DNA of 64,000 bases from Rheum nobile (GCA_027886185.1 WOAB01000719.1:992001-1056000); one strand, 5' to 3'; counted from the first letter of the stretch, positions 1 to 11,370 are shown. Made by a program: numbers and translations. The notes: generated from the letters alone by a model not told the origin.

Positions 1-1
1 C

Positions 2-578
2 GGGAAGGAGGGGCACTTGCAGATGTTTTGTCCGCAAAGGAGACAGAAGGGAGCTGAGTCACATCAAGGGTCTGTTAGCCATAACAACCGACCCTGATTC
101 AAGCCAGTGGAGACTCCTAGCCCTTCGACGCAGACAACTGCTCAGAACAAGGGGAAAGCCCCATCTGCTTCTGGAGGTCAAGGTCAGCGGCTTTATGAGA
201 TGCGCGAGGCTGCCGGACCTAATGCCCCCATTGCTCAAGGTACTCTATACCTCCATTCTACTTCTGTGTGCATATTGTTTGATTCGGGTGCCACTCATTC
301 TTTCATTTCGGAGAACTGTGTACGTAAGCTAGGCTTAGTGTGCAATGAGGCTTGTGAGCCATTTGTGGTAAACATTCCCAATAGTGAACATCTAGTAGGG
401 ACCAAGCGTCTGTCTGAATTTCCGATTACCATTCAAGGTCGGAAGTTCGAAGCGGATTTGATCTGTATAGCCATGGCTCCATACGACATTATTCTCGGGA
501 TGGATTGGCTGACTCGTCATGTGGCGGTAATCGATTTTAGCTCAAGGACTGTGACAGTTTCATCAGGGGGCCAATTTT
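2..578 (+). pseudogene. gypsy-1 gag zinc knuckle end and retropepsin (protease), interrupted
   Basis: The window opens inside a CCHC knuckle: GKEGH followed four residues later by Cys. An in-frame TGA at 95-97 separates the knuckle from the protease domain. The aspartic protease that matures Gag-Pol is clear: the catalytic Asp motif DSGATHSF begins at 281 and the flap/terminal motif IILGMDWL ends near 510. After about 155 residues the frame runs into foreign sequence at 579, where a solo LTR is inserted, and the homologous reading resumes at 1342. The same protease region occurs on the minus strand at 23798-24135 in gypsy-2, which allowed the junction to be placed. The catalytic Asp is intact, but the stop codon and the insertion make it non-functional. 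Confidence 0.9.
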
Positions 579-1341
579 TGTTTTGGGGCGAAAAGATCAG
601 ACGATCTAAATCGCCTTAGACGGGGTAACGAGTCGATCGGGTAATAGAAATCAATCCAAGCCAAATAGACAATCAACAGATAAAGAATAGATACGAAATA
701 ATAAAGTAATTTTATTGATATATTGACGATTGAGTCGGATCAAAGTACAACTTATCCTTGGAGGACAGAAGATCGGATCGGGTCCGACCGGTGATTCTGA
801 GGCTCGATCGGTGGAGATTTGAGCGAGGTTTCGAGGAGAGTAAGCTGGAGTGGGTGTACTCGTAAGACTTCCGAAGAGTAAGTCGGTAGATGCTGGGTGT
901 AGATGAGTGTAGATATCCCTCTTCCATGTTCCGTCGTGGTCTATATATGGCAAATATCATCTTGTGACCGTTATTCTCTTCTTGCAATCTTCCTCATTAA
1001 ATCTGGGCGAGATCTTAGGGATATGCTCTTAATTGCCAGCATTATCTCCGTGTTTAATGCTGGGAGTGATTGCTGGGATTTGCCTTTGATTGAGCATTCA
1101 ATGCTTGGGCGAGATTCTTGGGATATGCTCTTGATTGCTAGCATAAACTCTGAGTTTAATGCTGTTGATGCTGCCACCGATCAAGCATTTAATGCTCCAG
1201 CCTGATCTTCGCAGTTGGTCGGGAGGCACTCGACTGCAGGGAATCCGACGCTTCTTCCTGGTTTCTCTTAGCTTCCAATTCCGCTTGGATCTTGGCCCAA
1301 TTCATTTGATCCGTTTTCATGGGATAAATCTGGGCCCAACA
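579..1341. mobile_element. probable solo LTR inserted in the gypsy-1 protease
   Basis: Foreign 763-bp block interrupting a reading frame that is continuous in the related copy at 23798-24135. It begins TGTTTTGGGG and ends GGGCCCAACA, the TG...CA form with short inverted ends typical of an LTR, and has no coding capacity. A TATA-like box (CTATATATGG, 941-950) lies near its middle on the plus strand. Internal imperfect repeats built on 'attgccagcat / tttaatgctg' lie at about 1025-1165. The expected 5-bp duplication is degenerate (ATTTT / GTTTG or AATTT / AGTTT), so exact ends may be off by one or two bases. No other copy is present in the window, so the family is not identified. Confidence 0.6.
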
Positions 1342-3116
1342 GTTTGTATGCAAGTTCAAGGGTCGTAATGACGCTGATAACGGAAAGCTCATCAATGCGA
1401 TGGCTGCGTGTAAGCTACTTCGACAAGGTTGTGTCGGGTACCTGTGCTATCTGGATAAGCCCAAGAAGGATGAGACTACAGTTCTTGATATTCCTGTGAT
1501 ATGCGAGTATCCGGACGTCTTTCCGGAAGAGATTCCCGGTTTACCCCCAAATCGTGACGTAGAGTTCACTATTGATCTCGAACCCGGAACTGCACTGATT
1601 TCGAAAGCACCGTATCGGATGGCTCCCGCGGAGATGCAAGAGTTGAAGAAGCAACTCGAGGACCTTCTTGAAAAAGGGTATATAAGGCCGAGTGCATCGC
1701 CTTGGGGCGCTCCGGTCTTGTTTGTCAAGAAGAAAGATGGTTCGTTCTGACTTTCTATCGACTACCGAGAGTTGAACAAGGTCACGATCAAGAATAAGTA
1801 TCCGTTGCCTAGGATTGATGATCTGTTGGATCAACTGCAGGGAGCAAAAGTCTTTTCAAATATCGATATGAGATCTGGTTACCATCAGCTCAGGATTCGT
1901 GAGGAAGATATTCCGAGGACAACATTCCGAACGAGGTATGGACACTACGAGTTCGTAGTCATGCCATTTGGGCTTACTAATGCTCCGACAGTCTTCATGG
2001 ATCTGATGCATAGATGTTTCCACCAGTACCTGGATAAGTTCGTGGTGGTCTTCATCGATGATATTATGATCTATTCCCCGAGCGAGGAGGCTCATGAGGA
2101 GCATCTTCGAATCACCTTGTCTGTCCTTAGACAAAATCAGCTGTATGCGAAGTTGTCTAAGTGTGATTTTTGGATCAAGGAAGTGGCTTTCTTAGGCCAT
2201 GTGATCAATGAGGATGGGGTTATGGTCGACCCCTAGAAGATTGAAGCGGTAGCCAACTGGAAGCGACCTCAGAATGTAAAGGAGGTGCGCAGTTTCTTGG
2301 GACTTGCAAGTTATTACAGACGGTTCGTGGAGGGATTTTCAAAGATCGCTCTACCAATGACCGGTTTGCTTCGCATGGTCCATAAGAAGTTCATATGGGA
2401 CGACAAGTGCGAGGCGAGCTTTCAGAAGTTGAAAGAGTGCCTAACGTCCGCACCAGTTTTGGCGCTATCGGAAGGAACTGATGGTTATGTGGTCTATAGT
2501 GATGCTTCAAAGCATGGGTTAGGATGTGTATTGATGCAAAAGGGAAAGGTTACTGCGTATGCATCTCGGCAGTTGAAGACCCATGAAGCAAACTATCCGA
2601 CGCATGATCTAGAGTTAACGGCTGTGGTTTTTGCGTTGAAGATTTGGAGGCACTATCTCTATGGTGTTAGGTGCCAGGTCTTTACCGATCACAAGAGTCT
2701 CAAGTATGTGTTCACTCAGAAGGAGTTGAATATGAGACAATGTCGATGGTTGGAGCTACTCAAAGACTACGACATCGAGTTGTTGTATCATCCGGGCAAG
2801 GCTAACGTGGTAGCCGATGCATTGAGCCAAAAGACGCCACACGAGACCGTAGTAGCTCTACTCACTGCTCAGACCAAACTGAACCAAGGATTGTGCGAGA
2901 TTGACGTCTTGTACGATCAACGTTGAGGATGCCTGAGTATGTTAGAGATTCAGGCTACGCTACTTGATCAGATCAAGGAGAGGCAGGTTGATGATGTGAT
3001 CTTAGTGAAGTTAAGTAGTGAAGTGTTGGACGGGAAAGCTCTCGGATTCGTGGTTCAAGATGATGGATCACTCTGGTTTCAGGATCGGATTTGTGTGCCT
3101 GACGGGGATGGCCTTC
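1342..3116 (+). pseudogene. gypsy-1 protease end, reverse transcriptase and RNase H
   Basis: After the solo LTR the polyprotein resumes with the linker motif LLRQGCVGYLCYLDKPKKDE, then RT. Visible RT features are VLFVKKKDGSF, IDYRELNK, the MPFGLTNAP block and the catalytic FIDD at 2051-2062. The thumb SFLGLASYYRRFV starts near 2288, and RNase H with YSDAS (about 2494-2508), HDLEL and FTDHKSLKY follows, ending in VVADALS. In-frame stops interrupt it at 1748-1750 (TGA), 2234-2236 (TAG) and 2924-2926 (TGA). The integrase linker begins at 2927 and is cut at 3117 by gypsy-3. Domains are full length and motifs good, so decay is mostly by point mutation plus insertion. The enzyme would copy element RNA into DNA in virus-like particles. 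Confidence 0.93.
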
Positions 3117-4269
3117 TGATGCGACCCTGTCCTCCATAACGGCCATAGAAGAAGAAGCCATGACCGTGGGCTCAGAAGGACCAAGTACAAAGACTGCGAT
3201 CTCCTTCATGCGCCTCGCATCGGGTACAGAGACCGCATCCTCCTTCAAGCGACTCCATCCAAGTCTAGAGATCGCGTTCTATCTCAAAGATCCTTCCCAT
3301 CATCATTGAACGCGTTCTTTGAATATCTTTGTAAATTTTAGAACATTATTATTTTCAGTGTTTGTTTTTGGTGTGTGTTCCACGCGTGTCGTGTGGGCCA
3401 GCCCATTAAGCGAGACTCGGCCCATCCGAGTCCCGCTATGTCCTATAAAAGGTCATCTCGACCTTCTGTACTAGGTTACGTCTAATTTGAATCAAAGCTT
3501 AAGTTTGAGAGCATATTGCCTCCTTCCTTTGATTGGACGTCAAACACATCTCTATCTTCTCATAGAAGAAGAAGCCATGACCGTGGGCTCAGAAGGACCA
3601 AGTACAAAGACCGCGATCTCCTTCATGCACCTCGCATCGGGTACAGAGACCGTGTCCTCCTTCAAGCGACTCCATCCAAGTCTAGAGATCGCGTTCTATC
3701 TCAAAGATCCTCCCCATCATCATTGAACGCGTTCTTTGAATATCTTTGTAAATTTTAGAACATTATTATTTTCAGTGTTTGTTTTTGGTGTGTGTTCCAC
3801 GCGTGTCATGTGGGCCAGCCCATTAAGCGAGACTCGGCCCATCCAAGTCCCACTATGTCCTATAAAAGGTCATCTTGACCTTCTGTACTAGGTTACGTCT
3901 AATTTGAATCAAAGCTCAAGTTTGAGAGCATATTGCCTCCTTCCTTTGATTGGACGTCAAACACATCTCTATCTTCTCATCTCCTTCACTCTGTCGCCGA
4001 CGCTACGGCAATTGCTTGATTCTTCAAGCCAAGTCTTCCTTCATATCTCCCTTCACTCCGCTGCCGACGCTACGGCTCAAGACTTGTCTTTTCAAGTCAT
4101 CTATCCCTCCAACAATCGCTTCCGCCATCGCAATACCACCATCCATCATCGCGTTCATCTACCCACGCGAGGCCACCAACACCGTGTTCCACTCATCCAA
4201 CCACTGAAGAGACCCGCACGACTTCCCACCAAGGTCATCGATCCGGCATTCACAAGCAGGAACGCATCA
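3117..4269 (+). repeat. gypsy-3 5' LTR with a 417-bp internal duplication (two TATA boxes)
   Basis: TG...CA boundaries are shared with the 3' LTR at 8289-9024. A block beginning ATAGAAGAAGAAGCC at 3145 recurs at 3562, a period of 417 bp; 1153 minus 417 equals the 736 bp of the 3' LTR. The duplicated block includes the core promoter, so TATAAAAGG occurs at 3444 and again at 3861, against once (8616) in the 3' LTR. The breakpoints share the octamer CATAGAAG, which suggests unequal exchange or template slippage. Confidence 0.93.
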
Positions 4270-4271
4270 AC

Positions 4272-4284
4272 TGGTATCAGAGCC
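4272..4284 (+). other. gypsy-3 primer-binding site
   Basis: TGGTATCAGAGCC begins two bases after the 5' LTR and matches the usual plant primer site complementary to initiator methionine tRNA. Confidence 0.9.
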
Positions 4285-5109
4285 TTTGATCTTGTAAGTC
4301 GCTTGTTAAGTCTCATTTGTTCACAATTTTTTCTTCTCCATCATCTTGCTTCTGCCATTGTCACAATTTTTTTTTCTCCCCCATCATCATTTCTTCCGCG
4401 TTTGTCAAAAAAAAAAATCTCTTCAAACACATGCTTGTCCAATCGGTTTCTACAAGAGAATATCTTGGCCGATAATTGCTTGATCCACGCGCGAAAATAG
4501 TGTGATTTGTGTGCATGAAATCTACGTAATTGATTGCTTGATTTCCTTAATTAATTGCTTAAATTTCGCAAACATATCTTGCCATATTTTCTTGTGTTGA
4601 CCGCCATAAATCTGCATTAAATCTTCTCTCTCCTATCGCGTAAATCTCGCGATTTCTTTCCATAAGTTACTTAGCCGTTTATTTTATTTTGTTTCATTTA
4701 GTTCTTATCCGATCTTCAATCAAAGACTAAGATCTCGGATTTTAATTTCAAATTCAAAAAAAAAAGTCAAGTCGCATTTAACATAAAAGGACGCGATAAT
4801 TCAAAAAGAAGTAAAGCCAAAATAAGGCAACCTTCTTCCCTCAACGGCTAGGCTCATCTTCTTCATCTCTCCACCGTCTAGTGTCACACTTGAAGGTGTG
4901 TCTTGTGTGTACGCATTGTTTACGTAAAAGGTTAGGACTTCTTTCTTTTGGTTTCGTTTGCTTTTGTGCTTGCATATCACACTTGCTTTGCTTGCCTTTA
5001 GCCGCCCTCACGGCCAAAAGAACACGTCCTCCTACGTGAACACTTGTTACTTGCTCGTTGCTTGCGTGATCTTTGGTTGTGTTGTCTTTTGTTCGTTTTT
5101 ACTCGCGAT
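4285..5109 (+). other. gypsy-3 untranslated leader
   Basis: About 825 bp between the primer site and the first gag ATG. It is AT-rich, with T-runs near 4365-4420 and no supported coding sequence. A leader of similar length precedes gag in the related gypsy-4. Confidence 0.6.
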
Positions 5110-6995
5110 GTCTGGTGACATTGTCTTAGGAAATGAGAACACGCCAAATCTACCCTTGGTGCCACAATAAGACCAACACGATGAAGATCTCCATATGGAG
5201 CTCTCGGCTGAACAACGCGAGATACAAGAGTTAAGGTGCCAAGTTGCCAAATTCCAAGCCATGCAGCGCGTCATAACTGTGGTGACCGTGCCAACACAGA
5301 TGATCAACATGGATGCCGCGGGAGGACCACGACAAACTGACGCTGGTCCAAGCCAACAACGCGTGGATACGGGAAAAGGGTTGATGCCTTCGACCTCCAA
5401 CCGCGCCTACAACGACTTCAATCAGTCATAGAGAGTCATCAGGGATACGTGTCACACCGCGATCATTCTGCTCTGCGAGCAAATCCTAACGACTACGACA
5501 TCGGCTCCGACCACGACAATGTTCATCAAGGTGAGTTTTCTGAACCATACGATTTTGATGACAGGTATGCATCTCGACGCACCCAGCGCCGCATTCAAGG
5601 CTCAGCACATCGCGAAGGACGATTACGCAAAGCCGAGTTAGCCGCTGCGACATCGCGAAGACCCAGTCGTCGTCCCAGTGGGCATAAGCGACGCGATGAG
5701 GCCGATTTCGAGACACCAATTACCCAACCATAAGGCTCCGATGTGCGTGCCCACCTACGACATCAAAGTGCTCGGACACCACACTACGGGTCCGATGGCT
5801 ATGCATCAATCACACCCAGAGTCCAAGACGACTTCGACGACGAGGAAGTTGAAGACTCATGTATGATAAATTCTGGCTATTCTTACCCCCCTCTTGGAGA
5901 TCCACTTGAATTGCAGCACCGCCCTTCGGATTGGATTCCTCCACCGCGTCTCAAAGCACAAAGAGATCGCGATCACGACATTGGCGGCGAGCGCCACGAT
6001 GTCATGCCCAGAGATGTCCGCCAAGCCGATCATGGAACCCGGCCACGACATCGTCAACGCGATGCCGCCTACGCGCCCAGGGAAGATTTTGCTCGCGACG
6101 AACCACAACAAGCACGCGAGAGGTTTCACCATGCACGCGTTGAAGACCCTGGCGTTCGCGCCTATGAGAACTCTCTCTAAGACGCCGCACCACACAACGT
6201 GCCATTGCAAGCCCCTGCCCAACCTCGATACCAAAGACACAAAGTCAAGGTAAAAATCGAGCATTTTAATGGTGAATACATCCCTTCTGTTTTTCTTCAA
6301 TGGGTGTAGGCTACAGAGTACACACTTCGCTATTGTCGAGTGCCACCTGAGAAGCATGTCGACGCCGCGACACTTCACTTCCGCGGAGCAGCCATAGTTT
6401 GGTGGCATCGTTTCGAGGATGACAGCGTGCGTCGCCACCGAACAAGGGTCACCGAATGGCACCAACTCGTGTACGTGATGACCAAGAAATATGTGCCTCC
6501 AGATTACAGAAATCAAATGAGAATGGAGATAGCCATGGCTCGTCAAGGCTCACAAACTGCCCTCGAGTTTTTCTCCAAGCTAGAGGACATGTATTACAAG
6601 GCAAACATAAGCGTTGCACCATCGACTTTGAGGACCAAGTTTCTAAGTGGCCTGAATGCGCCAATCCGCAACCAGCTTGAGATCTTGCCCATCAAGGATC
6701 TCAACACGTTGACCCACACGGCGATGCATGTCCACAACCAGCTCGCGCGTCGAAAGCAGTCCTCTTGGCAAAATCAAGGTCAATGAAGGTATGATCCTAA
6801 CCGTAGTCCATCCCTTACTACTGATGTGCGTGCTCCAATCTCAGATGCAAAGAACGTGATGCCCAATTCCATGGCCTCTCGCACGACCGCGCCAAAGGCC
6901 CACTCCTAGGGCAATGATCACGCACGTGACATGGAATGCTTCAAGTGTGGAGGGCGCGGCCACTACCAACGGGATTGTCCAAACAAAAAGAAGGT
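5110..6995 (+). pseudogene. gypsy-3 gag (capsid and nucleocapsid)
   Basis: Starts at the ATG reading MSGDIVLG, which matches the gag start of gypsy-4. The N-terminal part has the coiled motif LSAEQREIQELR, broken by stops near 5168 and 5429 and by frameshifts through about 6300. The capsid core is well preserved at 6340-6786: HFRGAAIVWWHRFED, WHQLVYVMTKKYVPPDY, LEFFSKLEDMYYKA, LSGLNAPIRNQLE. A stop at about 6784 follows, then an intact CCHC knuckle (CFKCGGRGHYQRDC) near 6935-6976. Gag forms the particle that packages element RNA. It is now untranslatable as one protein. Identity is firm from comparison with gypsy-4, whose gag reads about 680 residues without a stop. Confidence 0.85.
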
Positions 6996-6999
6996 CCTC

Positions 7000-8372
7000 T
7001 TCTCTATAAATGCCGCGGGATGTGAGTCTTACGAGGAGGAGTAGACCCAGCTTGAGACAATTAAAGAAGGATTCGAAGAAGACCGCGAGACCGCTTATGC
7101 GTGTGAGGCTGTCACGCTCCATGCAGGCACACCATTGAGCCTAGTCACGTGGCGCCTCCTCACCATCAAGGAAGGAAGCCTTGTCGATCAGCGCGAGAAC
7201 CTCTTTCACACGCATTTCTTGGTCCAGAAGGCGTCCCTTAGTGTCATCATCGATGGAGGAAACTGTTGCAACATCGTCAATGAGAAGGTGGTCAACCATC
7301 TCAGCCTGCTGACAACGCCTCATCCACAACCTTATGACCTACAATAGCTATCTTCAAGCTCAGGTAACACTGTCTCACGACAGTGTCTTATTACCTTTTC
7401 CATTGGTCAATACAATGACACAATTTTATGTGATGTGATTGCAATGGACGCCACCCATCTCTTGCTTGGGTGTCCATGGCAGTTCGATCATCGCGTGCTT
7501 CACGATGGGTATCTAAACACCTATGTATTTACCTACCACGGGAAGCGCGTGACTCTCTTACCTACGTCTCCCCATGAGATTTTATAGGCTCAAGTCGAGC
7601 GTGATCGAGAAAAGACTATGGAAGCAGCAAAGCCCGCGTCAAGATCAACACGACACTACTCAAATCCTGGAGATGCTTCCAACACTGCATACCCAAGTAG
7701 CCGGACAACGCGTTCTTCCAAAGGGCACAAAGTCGTTTGCAATGACCAAGAGCCCACAACGCGATCTAGAGGCCAGGACGGTGCAAAGACCGCGTTACAA
7801 GGAACCTTAGAGCACAGCTTGCTTCTTGGACTTCCTTGCGACCTCCATGCTACCTTTCAAGGCAACGCACCATGTTTCTTGTTGGTGCCAATGCGTTGCA
7901 CTCCAGAGACCCCCATCAGGGAAGCTTTGCCAGAGGCGCCTCCCCAAGCTCTACCAGCCTTGCGTGGCATTCAAATCACAATCGACTGGGTGACTGGTGC
8001 TTATCTGCACAAACGTGGCCGCCGTCGATTCGTGTTCGACACCGGAGACCTCCTTTGGGTGCACTTGCAAAATGACATATCCCAATCGCGGCGCAAGCAC
8101 CACTTGGTTCCATGCGGAGAGGGGCCATTCCGCGTCGTGAAAGCCATTCGAGATACAACTAACCAGATTGAGCTGCCCAGAGGCTATGACATCCACGCGA
8201 CCTCCGACGTCGCGGATTTGGAGGAATATGTGGAGCACAAGATCGATGTTGGTGAAGCAGGGACGCTTCACAGCCAAGTGGGGGAGGGTGATGCGACCTT
8301 GTCCTCCATAACGGCCATAGAAGAAGAAGCCATGACCATGGGATCTGAAGGACCAAGTACAAAGATCGTGAT
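7000..8372 (+). pseudogene. gypsy-3 protease joined in frame to integrase C-terminus (RT, RNase H, integrase core deleted)
   Basis: The protease region has VIIDGGNC (about 7240-7265; gypsy-4 has DGGSC) and later AMDATHLLLGCPWQF near 7442, with stops near 7345 and 7586. The reading continues through FQGNAPCFLLVP to the start of RT (LRGIQITIDWVTG, about 7960-8000). It then passes without a frame break to an integrase C-terminal domain (GDLLWVHLQND, GPFRVVKAI, HATSDVADLEEYVE). Comparison with gypsy-4 indicates that roughly 2.2 kb is missing: RT palm, RNase H and integrase core. The reading crosses the polypurine tract GGGGGAGGG and enters the 3' LTR. Without these enzymes it could move only with help from a related element. 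Confidence 0.85.
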
Positions 8373-9024
8373 CTCCTTCACGCGCCTCGCATCGGGTACA
8401 GAGACCACATCCTCCTTCAAGCGACTCCATCCAAGTCCAGAGATCGCGTTCTATCTCAAAGATCCTCCCCATCATCATTGAACGTGTTCTTTGAATATCT
8501 TTGTAAATTTTAGAACATTATTATTTTCAGTGTTTCTTTTTGGTGTGTGTTCCACGCATGTCGTGTGGGACAACCCATTAAGCGAGACTCGGCCCATCCG
8601 AGTCCCACTATGTCCTATAAAAGGTCATCTCGACCTTATGTACTAGGTTACGTCTAATTTGAATCAAAGCTTAAGTTTGAGAGCATATTGCCTCCTTCCT
8701 TTGATTGGACGTCAAACACATCTCTATCTTCTCATCTCCTTCACTCCGCCGCCGACTCTACGGCAATCGCTTGATTCTTCAAGCCAAATCTTCCTTCGCA
8801 TCTTCCTTCACTCCGCTGCCGACGCTACGGATCAAGACTTGTCTTTTCAAGTCATCTATCCCTCCAACAATCGCTTTTGCCATCGCAATACCACCATCCA
8901 TCATCGCGTTCATCTACCCACGCGAGGCCACCAACACCGCGTTCCACTCATCCAACCACTAAAGAGACCCACGCGACTTCCCACCAAGGTCATCGATCCG
9001 GCATTCACAAGCACGAACGCATCA
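8289..9024 (+). repeat. gypsy-3 3' LTR
   Basis: 736 bp, TGATGCGACC to GAACGCATCA, preceded by the polypurine tract GTGGGGGAGGG and followed by the target duplication CCTTC. A single TATAAAAGG box lies at 8616. It aligns with the 5' LTR outside the 417-bp duplication with few differences. Confidence 0.95.
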
Positions 9025-9029
9025 CCTTC

Positions 9030-10334
9030 TCCAGTTGGTGATGAATGAGGCCTATTCGTCAGCTTATTCTGTACATCCAAGATCCAATAAGATGTACAAG
9101 GACCTCAGAAAGAAATTATGGTGGCCCAATATGAAGTGGGATGTAGCAGAATTTGTGGCGAAATGCTTGACTTGTCAGAAGGTCAAGATAGAACACCGAA
9201 GACCAAGTGGTGAATTGCTACCTCTCCCAGTGCCAGAGTGGAAGTGGGAGGATATTACTATGGACTTCGTCACGGGTTTGCCAAAGACTCAGAGTCAGAA
9301 GGATGCCATATGGGTAATCATTGACAGACTCACGAAGAGTGCTCATTTCGTGGCCATCAAGTCAACATGGGGAACCCAGAAGCTATCAGAAGTTTTCCTA
9401 CATGAGATTGTAAGTTTGCACGGTACGTCAAAAACCATTGTATCGGATCATGACGGCCGATTCATGTCGAGATTCTATAAAGAACTCCACAAGGCCATGG
9501 GAACTGAGTTGAGGTTTAGTACTGTGTTTCATCCTCAGACGGATGGACAGTCTGAGAGGACCATCCAGACACTGGAAGATATGCTGAGAGCTTACGTACT
9601 AGATCGTCCGACCAGCTGGGAGAACAACTTAAGTCTGATTGAGTTCACGTACAACAATAGCTGGCATTCTACCATCAAGATGGCTCCATTCGAGGCTTTG
9701 TACGGTCGGAAGTGCAAATCTCCAATTTGTTGGGATAAGAATGCCGACAAGGTTCTGCTCGGACCGGAGTTAGTCGAAAGGACTGCCTCGGACATTGCTT
9801 TGATTAGACATAGGATGTTGACAGCTCAGAGTCGACAGAAGTCTTATGCTGATCTGAAGCGCAAGAATGTCGAGTTTGAGGTTGGTGACAATGTATTTGT
9901 CAGAGTGTCACCATCCAAGGGTGTGTTCAGGTTCGGCAAGCATGGGAATCTTAACCCTCGCTACATGGGACCGTTTGAGATCCTTGATAGAGTGGGGTCT
10001 CTAGCGTATCGTTTAGCATTGCCGTCGTCGGCGCAACCAGTGCATAACGTGTTCCACGTGTCTCTGCTAAGGAAGTACATGCCAAATGTGTCTCATGTGC
10101 TAAGTTATGAGGACATCAAGATTCAGGCAAATGGTACCTACGAGGAGATACCTGTGCGTATCCTCGAACGCCGCGAGAAGCACTTGCGGAACAAGGTGGT
10201 ACCATAAGTGCGGATTCTCTGGTCCAAGTCTGGATCTGAGGAGGTTACTTGGGAAACCTGGAAGACTGAGGCTGATTAGCTTAGTCGTTTTCCCAATCTG
10301 TTTTAGGCCTAGTTTCGGGGTCGAAACTTTTTTT
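9030..10334 (+). pseudogene. gypsy-1 integrase with degraded chromodomain
   Basis: The polyprotein resumes directly after gypsy-3. Numbering from the ATG at 9035, the zinc-binding half has its Cys pair at CLTCQK, and the catalytic DDE triad is intact: Asp77 (MDFVTG), Asp138 (VSDHDGRF) and Glu174 (DGQSERT). The C-terminal domain contains VGDNVFVRVSPSKG, RYMGPFEIL and HNVFHVSLLRKYMP. A chromodomain follows (IPVRILERREKHLRNK, VRILWSK, EEVTWET, FPNLF) but is cut by TAA at 10205-10207 and a second stop a few codons later. Integrase inserts element cDNA; in chromoviruses the chromodomain guides it to heterochromatin. This is the best preserved gypsy-1 module. Confidence 0.93.
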
Positions 10335-10347
10335 AAGGGGAAGGTAA
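10335..10347 (+). other. gypsy-1 polypurine tract
   Basis: AAGGGGAAGGTAA lies directly before the TGTAATAACC start of the 3' LTR and follows the usual chromovirus C-terminal region (TTTCGGGGTCGAAAC). It is the primer for plus-strand DNA synthesis. Confidence 0.85.
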
Positions 10348-11370
10348 TGTAATAACCCCTAAAAAGTCCCGAACTATCATTTCTGTATGAAGGGCATAAT
10401 GGGCAATTTCTGTAATCTCTATGATCTCTATAATAATCTTTTTTAACGTTATAATATACGTTAAATACATTATGGAGTCTTAAAATATTTTTAGTAGTGC
10501 TACAAATACATTCTAGCAAAAGACCGCGAGTGAAACCGCGACCAAAAGCCAAACGATGCATTCGCGGCATTTCCGCGACCGCGGAAGAGTTTCCGCGATC
10601 GCGGAAATTTGTTCATCGTCGTCTTTATTTTCCCTTCGCGTTTCGCCGGTTCGGATGCCGCTGTTTTGCCGTTGGGGATGTCGATCAATCCATCTTCTCG
10701 GCGTTGAGCTCCCATTTGCTCTATAAAAGGAGGTCGGAGTAGCTTGGAATCTCATCCACAGCTCAATCCATCTCTCTTTCTCTCATTTTCAAGCTCGCAA
10801 GAGTTAGTGCTTTCGCCGGAGTTTTGTGGTCGCCGTTGTGTCTCTGGAAGCTTGGAGTGGTGGCCTTGCAAAAGGTGTAGAGTTCGTCATCGTCTTCGAG
10901 TCGTCGGTAAGCCTCAAAGCCGGAGGAGAGTCACGTCAGAAGGGGATCCGTGATCGCGGGGATGAATTCCGCGACCGTGGAAGTTGCCCAGAATTCCGCG
11001 ACCGCGGAAGTCCAAACCGCGACCGCGTCTTGCCCTGGCAAGCGCGATCGTGGCTTGGACAACCACGGTTATGACTCAGGCTTTATTCCTTTTGATTCGT
11101 ATCGTTATTCATTTTTATACCCTTGTCCGATCGTATCGAATCTAACCTAGGGTTTCATCGTTGTCATAGGAATCCGTAATCAGATTCCAGTTTCTAGATC
11201 CCGAAACCCGTTATCGTCAAGTCAGCTAGATTAAGGCAAGTGGTGGTTTGCTCTTGCTTATCATTCCATATTTACGTTAGTTATCAATTACTTTGATTGT
11301 TAATTAAATTGGAATGAAGTATTGTTTTCGTTTGGGAACAAATTTTATAAATGATGTGATTAAAATATGA
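10348..11370 (+). repeat. gypsy-1 3' LTR, left part (before MULE-1)
   Basis: Begins TGTAATAACCCC. A TATA box (CTATAAAAGG) lies near 10720. The last part (from about 11268) reads like the gypsy-2 LTR on the opposite strand and stops at TAAAATATGA (11361-11370), the duplicated target of MULE-1. The LTR resumes at 22613. Together the two parts give an LTR of about 2.2 kb. Confidence 0.9.
10561..11040. repeat. clustered CpG-rich palindromes flanking the gypsy-1 LTR promoter
   Basis: Variants of TTCCGCGACCGCGGAA occur at 10571-10586, 10590-10607 (TTTCCGCGATCGCGGAAA, a perfect 18-bp palindrome), and several times between about 10950 and 11036. The two groups sit on either side of the TATA box near 10720. 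Confidence 0.8.

Larger units (their letters stand above)
3117..9024 (+). mobile_element. gypsy-3: internally deleted Ty3/gypsy (CRM/Reina-like) nested in gypsy-1
   Basis: Both LTRs begin TGATGCGACC and end GAACGCATCA; the target duplication CCTTC is perfect (3112-3116 and 9025-9029), and the gypsy-1 reading frame continues exactly across the block. The 5' LTR is 1153 bp and the 3' LTR 736 bp; the difference is a 417-bp tandem duplication in the 5' copy. The interior carries a primer site, gag, zinc knuckle and protease, then jumps from the start of RT to the integrase C-terminus. It is therefore non-autonomous. The integrase C-terminal reading runs over the polypurine tract into the 3' LTR, a trait described for CRM-clade elements; the clade call is tentative. 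Confidence 0.95.
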
